A DNA stretch of 64,000 bases, taken from Polynucleobacter sp. AP-Titi-500A-B4 (GTDB lineage: Bacteria > Pseudomonadota > Gammaproteobacteria > Burkholderiales > Burkholderiaceae). Made by a program: the position numbers and the translations under genes. The notes beneath the pieces were generated by a model that saw only the letters and a list, made by a program, of their open reading frames with translations, made no database searches and was not told the DNA's origin. The stretch covers positions 928,861 through 992,860 of the forward strand of contig NZ_CP061311.1 in assembly GCF_018688095.1 (NCBI RefSeq), given 5' to 3'. Of the stretch, positions 52,638-62,281 are shown one piece after another. The number at the start of each line of letters is the position of its first letter. Within the stretch, counting starts at the first letter, position 1.

Positions 52638-55600
52638 ATGTCTTTTTTCCAATTTTTGCCTGGCGCTGATGCGCTTTCTCCGTTTCGTCAACAACGACTT
52701 TTAGCCTCTTTAGCAGCTCAAGGTATTGAGCTTGAATCTATTGAAGCGCAGTATCTTCATTTCATTTGGTCAGAAGGGCAATTGAGCCCTCAAAGCCAAG
52801 AAGTGCTTGCCAGTCTCTTAACTTACGGCCAACCCTACCATTCAAAAATTAGCCAAGGTAAATCTTGGTTTGGCAAAGGGTCAGGTGATATTCACGGAGT
52901 GATTGTGATTCCACGCCTTGGGACAGTTTCACCATGGGCAAGTAAAGCAACTGATATTGCTCAGCAATGTGGTTTGCAAGTTTTGCGAATTGAGCGTGGT
53001 GTTCAGTTTGCTTGGAAGAGTAAAAAAGTTTTAAGCCCAGAACAATTGCAGTTGGTTTTGGCTGCAGTTCATGATCGTATGACTGAAGCAGTGATTGATT
53101 CTGTTGATGCAGCCAATGCCCTCTATCAGATATTGGACGATCGTCCTTTAAGCCGCATCCCCGTTCTTTCAGAGGGGAGGTCCGCCCTAGATAAGGCCAA
53201 TCAAGAGTTGGGCCTTGCTCTTTCTGATGATGAGGTCACTTATTTAACCGAAAACTTTATTCGATTAAAGCGTAACCCAAGTGATGTCGAGCTGATCATG
53301 TTTGCGCAAGCCAATAGTGAGCATTGCCGCCACAAGATCTTCAACTCGAGTTGGACAATTGATGGAGATGATCAAGAGCATTCATTGTTTGCAATGATTC
53401 GCAACACCCACCAACTCCAGCCAGAAGGCACGATAGTTGCTTATTCTGATAACTCAGCCGTCATGGTGGGTTGTGAGTCTGAAACTTGGGTGCCCCAAGG
53501 CGCTGATCATCATTACAAAAAAGATACGCGTTTAGTGCACACCTTGATGAAGGTGGAGACTCATAACCACCCAACAGCTATTGCTCCGTTTCCTGGCGCT
53601 TCTACTGGTGCGGGTGGCGAGATTCGGGATGAGGGTGCCACCGGGGTGGGTGGTCGTCCTAAAGCAGGCTTAACTGGCTTCTCAGTCTCCAATCTGAATA
53701 TTCCTGGTACGGATCTCCCATGGGAGAGTGAGAAATACGGCAAGCCTGAACGGATTGCTACCCCCTTGCAAATCATGATGGATGGCCCACTTGGTGGCGC
53801 TGCGTTTAACAATGAGTTTGGTCGCCCAATCTTAGGCGGCTACTTCAGAGTATTTGAACAAACGCTTAATGGAACTCGTCGTGGTTATCACAAGCCCATC
53901 ATGATTGCTGGCGGTATCGGTAGCATTGACTCTATTCATACTGCTAAAAAAGCCATTCAATCGGGTCACCTCTTAATTCAGTTAGGTGGTCCTGGTATGC
54001 GTATCGGTATGGGTGGTGCCACAGGCAGTTCAGTCGCTACTGGTACCAATACTGCGGATCTAGATTTTGATTCTGTGCAACGTGGCAATCCTGAAATGGA
54101 GCGTCGTGCGCAGGAAGTGATCAATGCGTGCCGCGCATTAGGGGAAAACAATCCGATTGTCTCTATTCATGACGTTGGTGCAGGCGGCTTATCTAACGCC
54201 TTCCCTGAATTAGCTGATGGTGCTGGTCTAGGTGCTAAGTTCAAACTCCGTAGCGTTCCTCTTGAAGAGAGTGGCATGAGTCCTGCTGAGATCTGGTGTA
54301 ACGAGTCTCAAGAGCGCTATGTATTAGCGATTGAAGCTAAGGACCTCGACCTATTCAAATCATTCTGCGAACGGGAACGTTGCCCTTTTGCTGTTGTTGG
54401 TGAGGCGACTACTGAGCGTCAACTGCAATTAGTTGATTCAAAGCAAAAAGATGGCATAGATGCAGCCTTGCCTATTGATATGCCGATGGAAGTCCTGCTA
54501 GGTAAACCACCACGCATGCATCGTGATGTGAAACGTGTAGCACAGGAATTTACTGAACTTGATGTTACTGATGCCGATCTTGCACAATCAATCGCTTGGG
54601 TACTGCAACAACCAACTGTTGCTAGTAAATCATTCTTAATCACAATTGGTGATAGAACCGTTGGTGGCCTGAATGCTCGAGATCAATTTGTTGGTCCATG
54701 GCAAGTGCCAGTTGCAGACTGTGCAGTTACTCTCATGGATTACAAAGGTTACCGTGGCGAAGTGATGGCCATGGGCGAAAGAACGCCATTGGCAGTGATT
54801 GATGCGCCAGCAGCAGCGCGTATGGCTGTTGGTGAGGCGCTAACCAATTTATTAGCAGCGGATATTCGACGACTTGAGGACGTTAAATTATCCGCAAACT
54901 GGATGGCAGCTTGTGGTGCGCCAGGTGAAGATGCCAAACTATATGACTCAGTTAAAGCAGTTGGCATGGAGTTATGTCCCGCTTTGGGAATATCTATTCC
55001 CGTTGGCAAAGATTCTTTATCAATGGCAACTGAATGGCGTGATGGCAATGAAGCAAAGAAGGTTGTTGCACCAGTCTCACTCATCATCTCTGCGTTTGCT
55101 TCTGTGCAAGATGTTCGCAAAACGTCTACGCCATTGCTAATACTCAAAAACCAAGATGGCTCATCCATAGAAACCGAGTTAATTTTGATTGACTTGGGTC
55201 GCGGTAAAAACCGTATGGCTGGAAGTATTTTGGCTCAAGTTCTTAATCAATCTGGCAAATCCGCGCCGGACTTAGATCACCCAGAAGATCTGAAGTCACT
55301 GGCCGCTGCCATTATTGAATTACGCAAAGAAAATAAATTGCTTGCTTATCACGATCGCTCTGATGGCGGCTTATTGGCTTGCGTAGCAGAAATGGCCTTT
55401 GCATCCCATACAGGCATCTCAATTAATGTCGATATGATTGCTGTGGATCCCGGCCAAGAGCCAGATTATGGTGATGCGAAGAATTGGGCCCAGCAAGTAT
55501 CTGGACGTCGCCACGAGCAAACGATGCGCGCCTTATTTAATGAGGAACTAGGTGCAGTCATACAAGTACGCAGAGAAGACCGTGATACCGTATTTGCTAT

Positions 55601-56675
55601 TTTGCGTAAATTGGGTCTAAGTGCATATAGCCACGTTATTGGTAAGCCGAATACCAATGGACGCATTGAGATCTGGCGTGATGCTAAGAATATTTTTGCA
55701 GAGCCTCGTGAAGTCCTGCAAAGGATGTGGACCAATACCAGCTATCAAATAGCCCGTTTACGCGATAACCCAGCGTGCGCTGATTCTGAATTTGCCTTGC
55801 TTGATAATCTATCTGATCCGGGCATGTCGCCAAAACTCACTTTTGATCTTGCTGAAGATGTAGCTGCACCATTTATTGCTAAGAACGCTAGACCAAAGGT
55901 TGCCATTTTGCGCGAGCAGGGCGTTAACTCCCATGTTGAAATGGCTTATGCGGTCAATTGGGCTGGGTTTGACAGCTATGATGTGCATATGTCTGACCTA
56001 TTGAGCGGCAAAGCTAAGCTCGATGATTTCCGCGGCCTGATTGCCTGCGGCGGATTTAGTTACGGAGATGTTCTTGGTGCCGGCGAAGGTTGGGCAAAAA
56101 CCATTTTGTTCAACCAGCAATTGCGTGATCAATTCTCAAGCTTTTTTAATCGTCAAGATAGCTTTGCTCTGGGTGTTTGCAATGGTTGCCAGATGATGAG
56201 TAATCTTGCAGGCATTATTCCCGGCGCAGAAGCTTGGCCTAAATTTACTCGCAATCAATCCGAACAATACGAAGCCCGTCTAGTGATGGCGGAAGTACTT
56301 GCTTCGCCTTCCATCTTTACTCAAGGTATGGAAGGCAGTCAATTACCAATCGCTATTGCACATGGCGAAGGCTTCGCAAACTTTAGTCAACAGGGCAAGC
56401 TAGAGCAAATTACTCAGCAAGGTTTGGCAGTCTTACGTTTTGTAGACCACCAAGGTAATCCAACGGAAACCTATCCAATGAATCCGAACGGTTCTCCAGG
56501 AGGTTTAACAGGCGTAACTACCTCAGATGGCCGCTTTACAGTGATGATGCCTCACCCTGAGCGCGTCTTTAGAGCAGCGCAAATGAGTTGGTGCCCTACA
56601 GAGTGGTTGCAAACCCCTGATGGTGCTAGCCCATGGTTGCGCTTGTTCCGCAACGCTCGCCGCTGGGCCAAATAA
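52638..56675 (+). CDS. purL: Phosphoribosylformylglycinamidine synthase PurL (large, single-chain)
   Basis: 1345 residues: N-terminal domain, two AIR-synthase-like FGAM synthetase halves (e.g. VETHNHPTAIAPFPGASTG near 307-325), and a C-terminal class I glutaminase with nucleophile Cys1181 (GVCNGCQM) and PHPERV. It converts FGAR, Gln and ATP to FGAM in purine synthesis. The length matches the gamma/betaproteobacterial single-chain form. Confidence 0.97.
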   Translation: MSFFQFLPGADALSPFRQQRLLASLAAQGIELESIEAQYLHFIWSEGQLSPQSQEVLASLLTYGQPYHSKISQGKSWFGKGSGDIHGVIVIPRLGTVSPWASKATDIAQQCGLQVLRIERGVQFAWKSKKVLSPEQLQLVLAAVHDRMTEAVIDSVDAANALYQILDDRPLSRIPVLSEGRSALDKANQELGLALSDDEVTYLTENFIRLKRNPSDVELIMFAQANSEHCRHKIFNSSWTIDGDDQEHSLFAMIRNTHQLQPEGTIVAYSDNSAVMVGCESETWVPQGADHHYKKDTRLVHTLMKVETHNHPTAIAPFPGASTGAGGEIRDEGATGVGGRPKAGLTGFSVSNLNIPGTDLPWESEKYGKPERIATPLQIMMDGPLGGAAFNNEFGRPILGGYFRVFEQTLNGTRRGYHKPIMIAGGIGSIDSIHTAKKAIQSGHLLIQLGGPGMRIGMGGATGSSVATGTNTADLDFDSVQRGNPEMERRAQEVINACRALGENNPIVSIHDVGAGGLSNAFPELADGAGLGAKFKLRSVPLEESGMSPAEIWCNESQERYVLAIEAKDLDLFKSFCERERCPFAVVGEATTERQLQLVDSKQKDGIDAALPIDMPMEVLLGKPPRMHRDVKRVAQEFTELDVTDADLAQSIAWVLQQPTVASKSFLITIGDRTVGGLNARDQFVGPWQVPVADCAVTLMDYKGYRGEVMAMGERTPLAVIDAPAAARMAVGEALTNLLAADIRRLEDVKLSANWMAACGAPGEDAKLYDSVKAVGMELCPALGISIPVGKDSLSMATEWRDGNEAKKVVAPVSLIISAFASVQDVRKTSTPLLILKNQDGSSIETELILIDLGRGKNRMAGSILAQVLNQSGKSAPDLDHPEDLKSLAAAIIELRKENKLLAYHDRSDGGLLACVAEMAFASHTGISINVDMIAVDPGQEPDYGDAKNWAQQVSGRRHEQTMRALFNEELGAVIQVRREDRDTVFAILRKLGLSAYSHVIGKPNTNGRIEIWRDAKNIFAEPREVLQRMWTNTSYQIARLRDNPACADSEFALLDNLSDPGMSPKLTFDLAEDVAAPFIAKNARPKVAILREQGVNSHVEMAYAVNWAGFDSYDVHMSDLLSGKAKLDDFRGLIACGGFSYGDVLGAGEGWAKTILFNQQLRDQFSSFFNRQDSFALGVCNGCQMMSNLAGIIPGAEAWPKFTRNQSEQYEARLVMAEVLASPSIFTQGMEGSQLPIAIAHGEGFANFSQQGKLEQITQQGLAVLRFVDHQGNPTETYPMNPNGSPGGLTGVTTSDGRFTVMMPHPERVFRAAQMSWCPTEWLQTPDGASPWLRLFRNARRWAK

Positions 56676-56685
56676 TTTCTAATCA

Positions 56686-57450
56686 ATGATGTTGATGGAG
56701 CCGGTTACCTTTTCAGAGAGCGGTGGAATTCGCTATCTGCATTTTGGGACCGAACTCATTCAAGGGGCTATGCGTATTCGGGATCCCGATGAGATTTACC
56801 TGGAATACAACCAGCAGATGATGGCTTGGCTATTATTTTTAGAGACTAAGCCTGGTATGAAGATTGCTCAGCTAGGTCTGGGAACTGGTGCCTTAGCTAA
56901 GTTTCAGCATCGCTATTGCCCAGCAGTCAAAACAACGGTTGTCGAGCTCAATCCCGCAGTGATCGTTGCTGCAAGATCGATGTTCTTTATGGCCGATGAT
57001 GATCGTAGATTAGAAACCTTTCAAGCAGATGCCAAGACATTTGTTCAGTCCAAGAAATACCAGAATCAATTTGATGCCGTCCAAGTAGATCTATATGACG
57101 CTATTTGCGATGGGCCTGCTGCTAGCTCCTTAGATTTTTATAAAGGCTGCTTTGATATCCTGAAGGCTCCTGGCGTCATGACGGTTAACTTATTTTCCCG
57201 TCACAAAAGCTTCGATATCAACCTTAAGAACATTTGCGAAGCATTTGATAATCGTGTTTTATTGTTTCCAGAGTCTCATGACTGCAATGTTGTGGCGATC
57301 GCTTTCAAGGGACCTAAATTGGAGGCTGAATGGAAGGATGTATCCAAACGTGCCAAACTCATCATGGAAAAAACTGGATTGCCAACCAGTAAATGGGTCT
57401 CCGGAATTAGCCGTGAAAATGCTAGACAAGAAAATAAACTCTCGATTTAA
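56686..57450 (+). CDS. Spermidine-synthase-like methyltransferase-fold protein
   Basis: 254 residues of Rossmann methyltransferase type. LGLGTGALAKF (about 65-75) is the SAM-type Gly loop, VELNPAV the following acidic strand. VDLYDA (about 141-146) stands where spermidine synthases carry the catalytic D-S-T-D-P motif. The first Asp is kept but the rest is changed, and the N-terminal beta-hairpin domain is short. It is probably not a true aminopropyltransferase; the function is unknown. It follows purL by 10 bp. Three ATGs within the first four codons make the exact start uncertain. Confidence 0.7.
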   Translation: MMLMEPVTFSESGGIRYLHFGTELIQGAMRIRDPDEIYLEYNQQMMAWLLFLETKPGMKIAQLGLGTGALAKFQHRYCPAVKTTVVELNPAVIVAARSMFFMADDDRRLETFQADAKTFVQSKKYQNQFDAVQVDLYDAICDGPAASSLDFYKGCFDILKAPGVMTVNLFSRHKSFDINLKNICEAFDNRVLLFPESHDCNVVAIAFKGPKLEAEWKDVSKRAKLIMEKTGLPTSKWVSGISRENARQENKLSI

Positions 57451-57467
57451 CAGATTTAGCGCAAAAG

Positions 57468-57496
57468 AAAAAGGCGATCGATTGATCGCCTTTTTT
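57468..57496. terminator. Bidirectional intrinsic terminator (speE-like / acnB)
   Basis: AAAAAGGCGATC and its complement flank the loop GATT, with T-runs on both strands, between convergent genes. Confidence 0.93.
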
Positions 57497-57533
57497 ATTT
57501 CCGAAGCTATTGCTAGGTTGGAAGCATTACTAA

Positions 57534-60119
57534 TTACACCGCTACAGTATCGGCAACGTCACTAAATGACTTGATCTTGTCAAAGCTCATGTATTTATAG
57601 ACATCACCAGCCTTGGCATCAAGCGCTTTCACTTGTTCCAAATACTCGGCAGGAGTCGGCAGGCGACCCAAGAGCGCTGCTACAGAGGCTAACTCAGCAG
57701 AAGCTAAATACACTCGGGTATCAATACCCAAGCGGTTAGGGAAGTTACGTGTTGAGGTTGATACCGCTGTGGAGCCCTTACGGATCTGAGCTTGGTTACC
57801 CATACACAAAGAACAGCCTGGACTCTCCATGCGAGCACCAGCTGCACCTAACATACCGTAGTAGCCTTCCTCCATCAAGATCATGGCGTCCATCTTGGTT
57901 GGGGGTGCGACCCATAAGCGGGTTGGCATATCTTTCTTACCTTGCAATACTTGACCAGCTGCACGGAAGTGACCAATGTTGGTCATGCAAGAACCGATAA
58001 AGACTTCATCAATCTTATCACCAGCAACTTCAGACAATACTTTGACATCATCTGGATCGTTAGGGCATGCAAGGATTGGTTCTTTGATTTCATCGATATT
58101 GATTTCGATGATTTCTGCATAGTCTGCATTGGCATCAGCTTTGAGCAATTGTGGGTTTGCAATCCAAGCTTCCATCGCTTTAATGCGGCGTCCAAGAGTA
58201 CGCTTATCTTCATAGCCATTGGCAATCATCCACTTCATCAAAGTGATGTTCGATTGCATGTACTCAATGATGGGTTCTTTGTTGAGGTGAACAGTACAGC
58301 CGCCAGCAGAGCGCTCAGCAGATGCATCGGATAACTCAAATGCTTGTTCAACTTTTAGATCAGGCAGACCTTCGATTTCTAGAATGCGGCCAGAGAAAAT
58401 ATTCTTTTTGCCTTGTTTCTCAACCGTTAACAAACCTTTTTTGATCGCATACAAAGGAATCGCATTGACTAGGTCTCGCAAGGTGATACCAGGCTGCATC
58501 TTGCCTTTGAAGCGCACCAATACAGACTCAGGCATATCTAATGGCATGACTCCTGTAGCAGCAGCAAAAGCAACTAAGCCAGAACCAGCGGGGAAGGAAA
58601 TACCAATTGGGAAGCGAGTGTGGCTATCGCCACCAGTACCGCAGGTATCTGGCAGGAGTAAACGATTTAACCAGCTGTGAATTACGCCATCACCTGGACG
58701 TAAAGCAACGCCACCACGATTGGTCATAAATGGCGGTAATTCATGTTGAGTGCGAATGTCGACTGGTTTTGGATAGGCGGAGGTATGGCAGAAAGACTGC
58801 ATGACCAAGTCAGATGAGAAGCCTAAGCAAGCTAAGTCTTTCAATTCATCACGCGTCATTGGACCAGTGGTGTCTTGTGAACCAACAGTCGTCATACGTG
58901 GTTCGCAATAAGTACCAGGGCGTACGCCTTGACCTTCTGGTAAGCCACAGGCGCGTCCAACCATTTTTTGCGCCAAGCTGAACCCTTTTTTGTTATCAGG
59001 AGGGCTGACTGGAAGGCGGAATTCTGTAGATGCTGGCAAGCCAAGGGCAGCACGCGCCTTTGCGGATAAGCCACGACCTACGATCAGCGGAATACGACCA
59101 CCGGCACGCACTTCATCCAAGATTACCGGGGATTTGAGGGCGAAAGTCGTGATTTCTTGACCATTTTTAAATACCTTGCCTTCGTATGGGCGAAGTTCAA
59201 TCTCATCACCCATATTCATTTGCGATACATCTAATTCGATCGGGAGTGCACCAGAATCTTCCATGGTGTTGAAGAAGATCGGGGCAATATTGCCACCAAG
59301 GCAAACGCCACCAAAACGCTTGTTTGGAACGAATGGAATATCTTGGCCAGTCCACCAGAGAACGGAGTTGGTCGCTGACTTACGAGATGATCCTGTACCC
59401 ACTACGTCGCCAACATAGGCAATTTGATTGCCTTTTTTCTGGAGCGCGGCAATTTGCTTCATTGGACCCCGAACGCCAGACTCATCAGGCTCAATGCCTG
59501 GACGTGGATTCTTGAGCATGATCGTTGCATGCAATGGAATATCTGGACGACTCCAAGCATCGGGTGCAGGTGAGAGGTCATCAGTATTAGTTTCGCCAGT
59601 GACTTTAAAGACGGTGAGCTTCATACTCTCTGGAACAGCGGGGCGACTAGTAAACCACTCGGCGTCAGCCCAGCTCTTCATGACTGCTTTAGCGTTGGCA
59701 TTGCCTTTTTCAGCAAGCTCTTGCACGTCATTAAAGTAGTCAAACATGAGGAGAGTTTTCTTGAGTGCTTCTGCAGCAACTGTGCCACATTCGGCATCGG
59801 ATAAAAGCTCTACTAACGGTTTGATGTTGTAACCACCGAGCATGGTGCCCAATAATTCAGTTGCCTTGATGCGAGAAATCAAAGGAGATTTTTCTGTACC
59901 CTTTGCAACGGCATCTAAAAATTCTGCTTTTACCTTGGCGGCATCATCAACACCAGCAGGAACACGATGAGTAATGAGATCTACTAACTCAGCCTCTTTA
60001 CCCGCAGGTGGGTTTTTAAGTAGCTTTACTAATTCAGCAGTTTGATCCTTGGTCAAGGGGAGGGCTGGAATGCCAAGAGCTGCTCTTTCAGCAACTTGTG
60101 CGTTATAGGCTTCTAACAT
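57534..60119 (-). CDS. acnB: Aconitate hydratase B (AcnB)
   Basis: 861 residues. The AcnB layout is visible: an N-terminal HEAT-like helical domain, the swivel domain early in the chain, and the catalytic core with cluster cysteines in GSCMTNIGHFRAAG and SPGCSLCMGN (C-terminal third). It interconverts citrate and isocitrate in the TCA cycle. The 190 bp upstream are AT-rich, with a TATAAT on this strand at 60192-60187 and no convincing -35. Confidence 0.96.
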   Translation of the reverse strand: MLEAYNAQVAERAALGIPALPLTKDQTAELVKLLKNPPAGKEAELVDLITHRVPAGVDDAAKVKAEFLDAVAKGTEKSPLISRIKATELLGTMLGGYNIKPLVELLSDAECGTVAAEALKKTLLMFDYFNDVQELAEKGNANAKAVMKSWADAEWFTSRPAVPESMKLTVFKVTGETNTDDLSPAPDAWSRPDIPLHATIMLKNPRPGIEPDESGVRGPMKQIAALQKKGNQIAYVGDVVGTGSSRKSATNSVLWWTGQDIPFVPNKRFGGVCLGGNIAPIFFNTMEDSGALPIELDVSQMNMGDEIELRPYEGKVFKNGQEITTFALKSPVILDEVRAGGRIPLIVGRGLSAKARAALGLPASTEFRLPVSPPDNKKGFSLAQKMVGRACGLPEGQGVRPGTYCEPRMTTVGSQDTTGPMTRDELKDLACLGFSSDLVMQSFCHTSAYPKPVDIRTQHELPPFMTNRGGVALRPGDGVIHSWLNRLLLPDTCGTGGDSHTRFPIGISFPAGSGLVAFAAATGVMPLDMPESVLVRFKGKMQPGITLRDLVNAIPLYAIKKGLLTVEKQGKKNIFSGRILEIEGLPDLKVEQAFELSDASAERSAGGCTVHLNKEPIIEYMQSNITLMKWMIANGYEDKRTLGRRIKAMEAWIANPQLLKADANADYAEIIEINIDEIKEPILACPNDPDDVKVLSEVAGDKIDEVFIGSCMTNIGHFRAAGQVLQGKKDMPTRLWVAPPTKMDAMILMEEGYYGMLGAAGARMESPGCSLCMGNQAQIRKGSTAVSTSTRNFPNRLGIDTRVYLASAELASVAALLGRLPTPAEYLEQVKALDAKAGDVYKYMSFDKIKSFSDVADTVAV

Positions 60120-60309
60120 TGTGTTTCCTATGAGGTAAAAGTGTTCAATAGAAAGGCCAAACGGGCATTTTCACCCGATTACCTCAATTATAGTGAGTAA
60201 TTTAAGTCTTATATAAGAGTTTAAACCCTAAGGATTTATGGTGGTCTGGCAAATTATCAAAAAAATGGATTTTTCACCTAAATAACAGACGAAAAGCACT
60301 CAAAAATGC

Positions 60310-60516
60310 CTAAATTACACGTTCTTCCTTAAGCGCCCAAACCAAGGCAATCACCCAACCGATTAAAGACCATCCTAAAAATAGGTTTAGGGCAAAAATT
60401 GCTCCAGTATTGGCACGCTTTTTATGGAAAGCAATTGCAAAAGGCAGGAAGTAAAAGAGCGATAAAAGGGTAATTAATATGGCAAATAGCAGGCGCATAA
60501 GCTGTAAATAGAGCAT
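60310..60516 (-). CDS. Superinfection-immunity-family small membrane protein
   Basis: 68 residues with two hydrophobic helices (about 9-29 and 42-60) joined by the basic loop HKKRANTG. The segment FYFLPFAIAFHKK...GAIFALNLFLGW matches my recollection of the Imm_superinfect family (T4 Imm-like). Members are widespread in bacterial genomes and most have no tested role. ATG 60516 and ATG 60498 are both possible starts; neither has a good Shine-Dalgarno. No phage genes lie nearby. Confidence 0.72.
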   Translation of the reverse strand: MLYLQLMRLLFAILITLLSLFYFLPFAIAFHKKRANTGAIFALNLFLGWSLIGWVIALVWALKEERVI

Positions 60517-60579
60517 TTAGGGTGGGCTAAATGACCATATTACCCATTTTAAAATTCCAAAACTAGCATTGGCTATCGT

Positions 60580-60585
60580 TATAAT
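60580..60585 (+). promoter_or_regulatory. Probable -10 of pyrG
   Basis: A perfect TATAAT 25 bp before the pyrG ATG, with TTCCAA (60555-60560) as a weak -35 at 19-bp spacing. Confidence 0.5.
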
Positions 60586-60610
60586 TACTTTTTCCAACAG
60601 AGCTTAAGCG

Positions 60611-62272
60611 ATGACCAAATACGTTTTTGTCACTGGTGGTGTGGTTTCTTCTTTAGGGAAAGGAATCGCAGCTGCCTCGCTTGCCGCGATTCTTGAATCC
60701 CGCGGCCTGAAAGTCACCCTCCTAAAATTAGATCCCTATATCAACGTTGACCCGGGCACTATGAGCCCACTCCAGCATGGAGAAGTTTTCGTAACCGAAG
60801 ACGGTGCGGAAACGGATTTGGACTTGGGTCACTATGAGCGTTTCGTATCAGCGAAGATGCGCAAGAGCAATAACTTTACTACTGGCCAAATTTATGAGTC
60901 AGTGATTAGCAAAGAACGTCGTGGCGAATACCTCGGTAAAACAGTTCAGGTCATTCCGCATATTACAAATGAGATTCAAGCCTTTGTAGAGCGTGGTGCA
61001 AAAGCAAGCCATGATGGCAAAGCAGATATTGCGATTTGTGAAATTGGCGGTACAGTAGGTGATATCGAATCCCTACCATTTTTAGAGGCAGCAAGGCAGA
61101 TGAGTCTGCGCTTGCCTGTTCATAGCTGCGCCTTTGTTCATTTGACTTTGGTGCCTTTCATTAGCAGTGCAGGGGAGTTAAAAACAAAACCCACTCAGCA
61201 CTCGGTTCAAAAGCTACGCGAGATTGGCATCATGCCAACAGTATTGCTTTGTCGCGCTGATCGTCCTATTCCGGATGATGAACGTGCGAAGATTTCTTTG
61301 TTCTCGAATGTTCGTGAAGAAGCAGTGATTTCTGTATGGGACGTTGACACGATTTACAAGATTCCAGAAATGCTTCATGCACAGGGCATGGATGATTTGA
61401 TCTGTCGTGAATTACAAATCAATGCAAAACCTGCAGATCTTTCTGTTTGGGCGAAGTTAGTTTATGAATTAGCGAACCCTAAACACGAAGTGACGATCGG
61501 CATGGTTGGTAAGTATGTTGAGTTAACGGAATCCTATAAATCCCTGATTGAAGCCTTGCGTCACGCAGGAATCCATACCCATACCCGCGTCAATATTAAT
61601 TACATCGATTCTGAAGTGATTGAAAAAGACGGCGTTGATTGCCTTAAGAAGCTTGATGCGATTTTGGTTCCTGGCGGTTTTGGCAAACGCGGTACAGAAG
61701 GAAAAATTGCTGCTATTCGTTATGCGCGCGAGAATCAAGTTCCTTATTTAGGCATTTGCTTGGGAATGCAATTAGCTGTTATCGAGTTTGCTCGACATGT
61801 AGCTAATATTTCTAAAGCTAATAGCACTGAATTTGATCCAGAAACTGATAGTCCTGTTGTAGCCCTAATCACCGAGTGGTTAGATAGAGAAGGGCGTGTA
61901 GAAAAGCGCACAAATGATTCTGATATGGGCGGAACAATGCGTCTAGGTTCACAGCGCTGCCCAGTGAAGGCGAATACTTTAGCTAATCGTATTTATGGCA
62001 CTGAAGTAAATGAACGTCATCGCCATCGTTATGAGGTTAATAATATTTATGTGCCGAAACTTGAGCAATCAGGCTTAATTATTTCTGCAAGAACTCCAAA
62101 TGAGTCCTTGCCTGAAATGATGGAGCTGCCAGAATCAATGCATCCTTGGTTCTTTGGCGTGCAGTTTCACCCAGAATTTACTTCTACCCCGCGTGATGGC
62201 CACCCATTGTTCTCGGCCTTTATCAATGCAGCGCTTGCGCATCAAAATGCTGCATTAAAACAGGTCGCCTAA
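60611..62272 (+). CDS. pyrG: CTP synthase PyrG
   Basis: 553 residues. The N-terminal synthetase domain starts FVTGGVVSSLGKGI (ATP loop). The C-terminal glutaminase has nucleophile Cys383 (GICLGMQ) and the His-Glu pair in FHPEF. It aminates UTP to CTP with Gln. It leads pyrG-kdsA-eno. Confidence 0.97.
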   Translation: MTKYVFVTGGVVSSLGKGIAAASLAAILESRGLKVTLLKLDPYINVDPGTMSPLQHGEVFVTEDGAETDLDLGHYERFVSAKMRKSNNFTTGQIYESVISKERRGEYLGKTVQVIPHITNEIQAFVERGAKASHDGKADIAICEIGGTVGDIESLPFLEAARQMSLRLPVHSCAFVHLTLVPFISSAGELKTKPTQHSVQKLREIGIMPTVLLCRADRPIPDDERAKISLFSNVREEAVISVWDVDTIYKIPEMLHAQGMDDLICRELQINAKPADLSVWAKLVYELANPKHEVTIGMVGKYVELTESYKSLIEALRHAGIHTHTRVNINYIDSEVIEKDGVDCLKKLDAILVPGGFGKRGTEGKIAAIRYARENQVPYLGICLGMQLAVIEFARHVANISKANSTEFDPETDSPVVALITEWLDREGRVEKRTNDSDMGGTMRLGSQRCPVKANTLANRIYGTEVNERHRHRYEVNNIYVPKLEQSGLIISARTPNESLPEMMELPESMHPWFFGVQFHPEFTSTPRDGHPLFSAFINAALAHQNAALKQVA

Positions 62273-62281
62273 GAGGAAGCT

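Noticed and set aside
57245..57565. 106-residue plus-strand reading frame over the speE-like 3' end and terminator
   Set aside because: It runs through a strong bidirectional terminator in another frame of a conserved gene and has no recognisable protein features.
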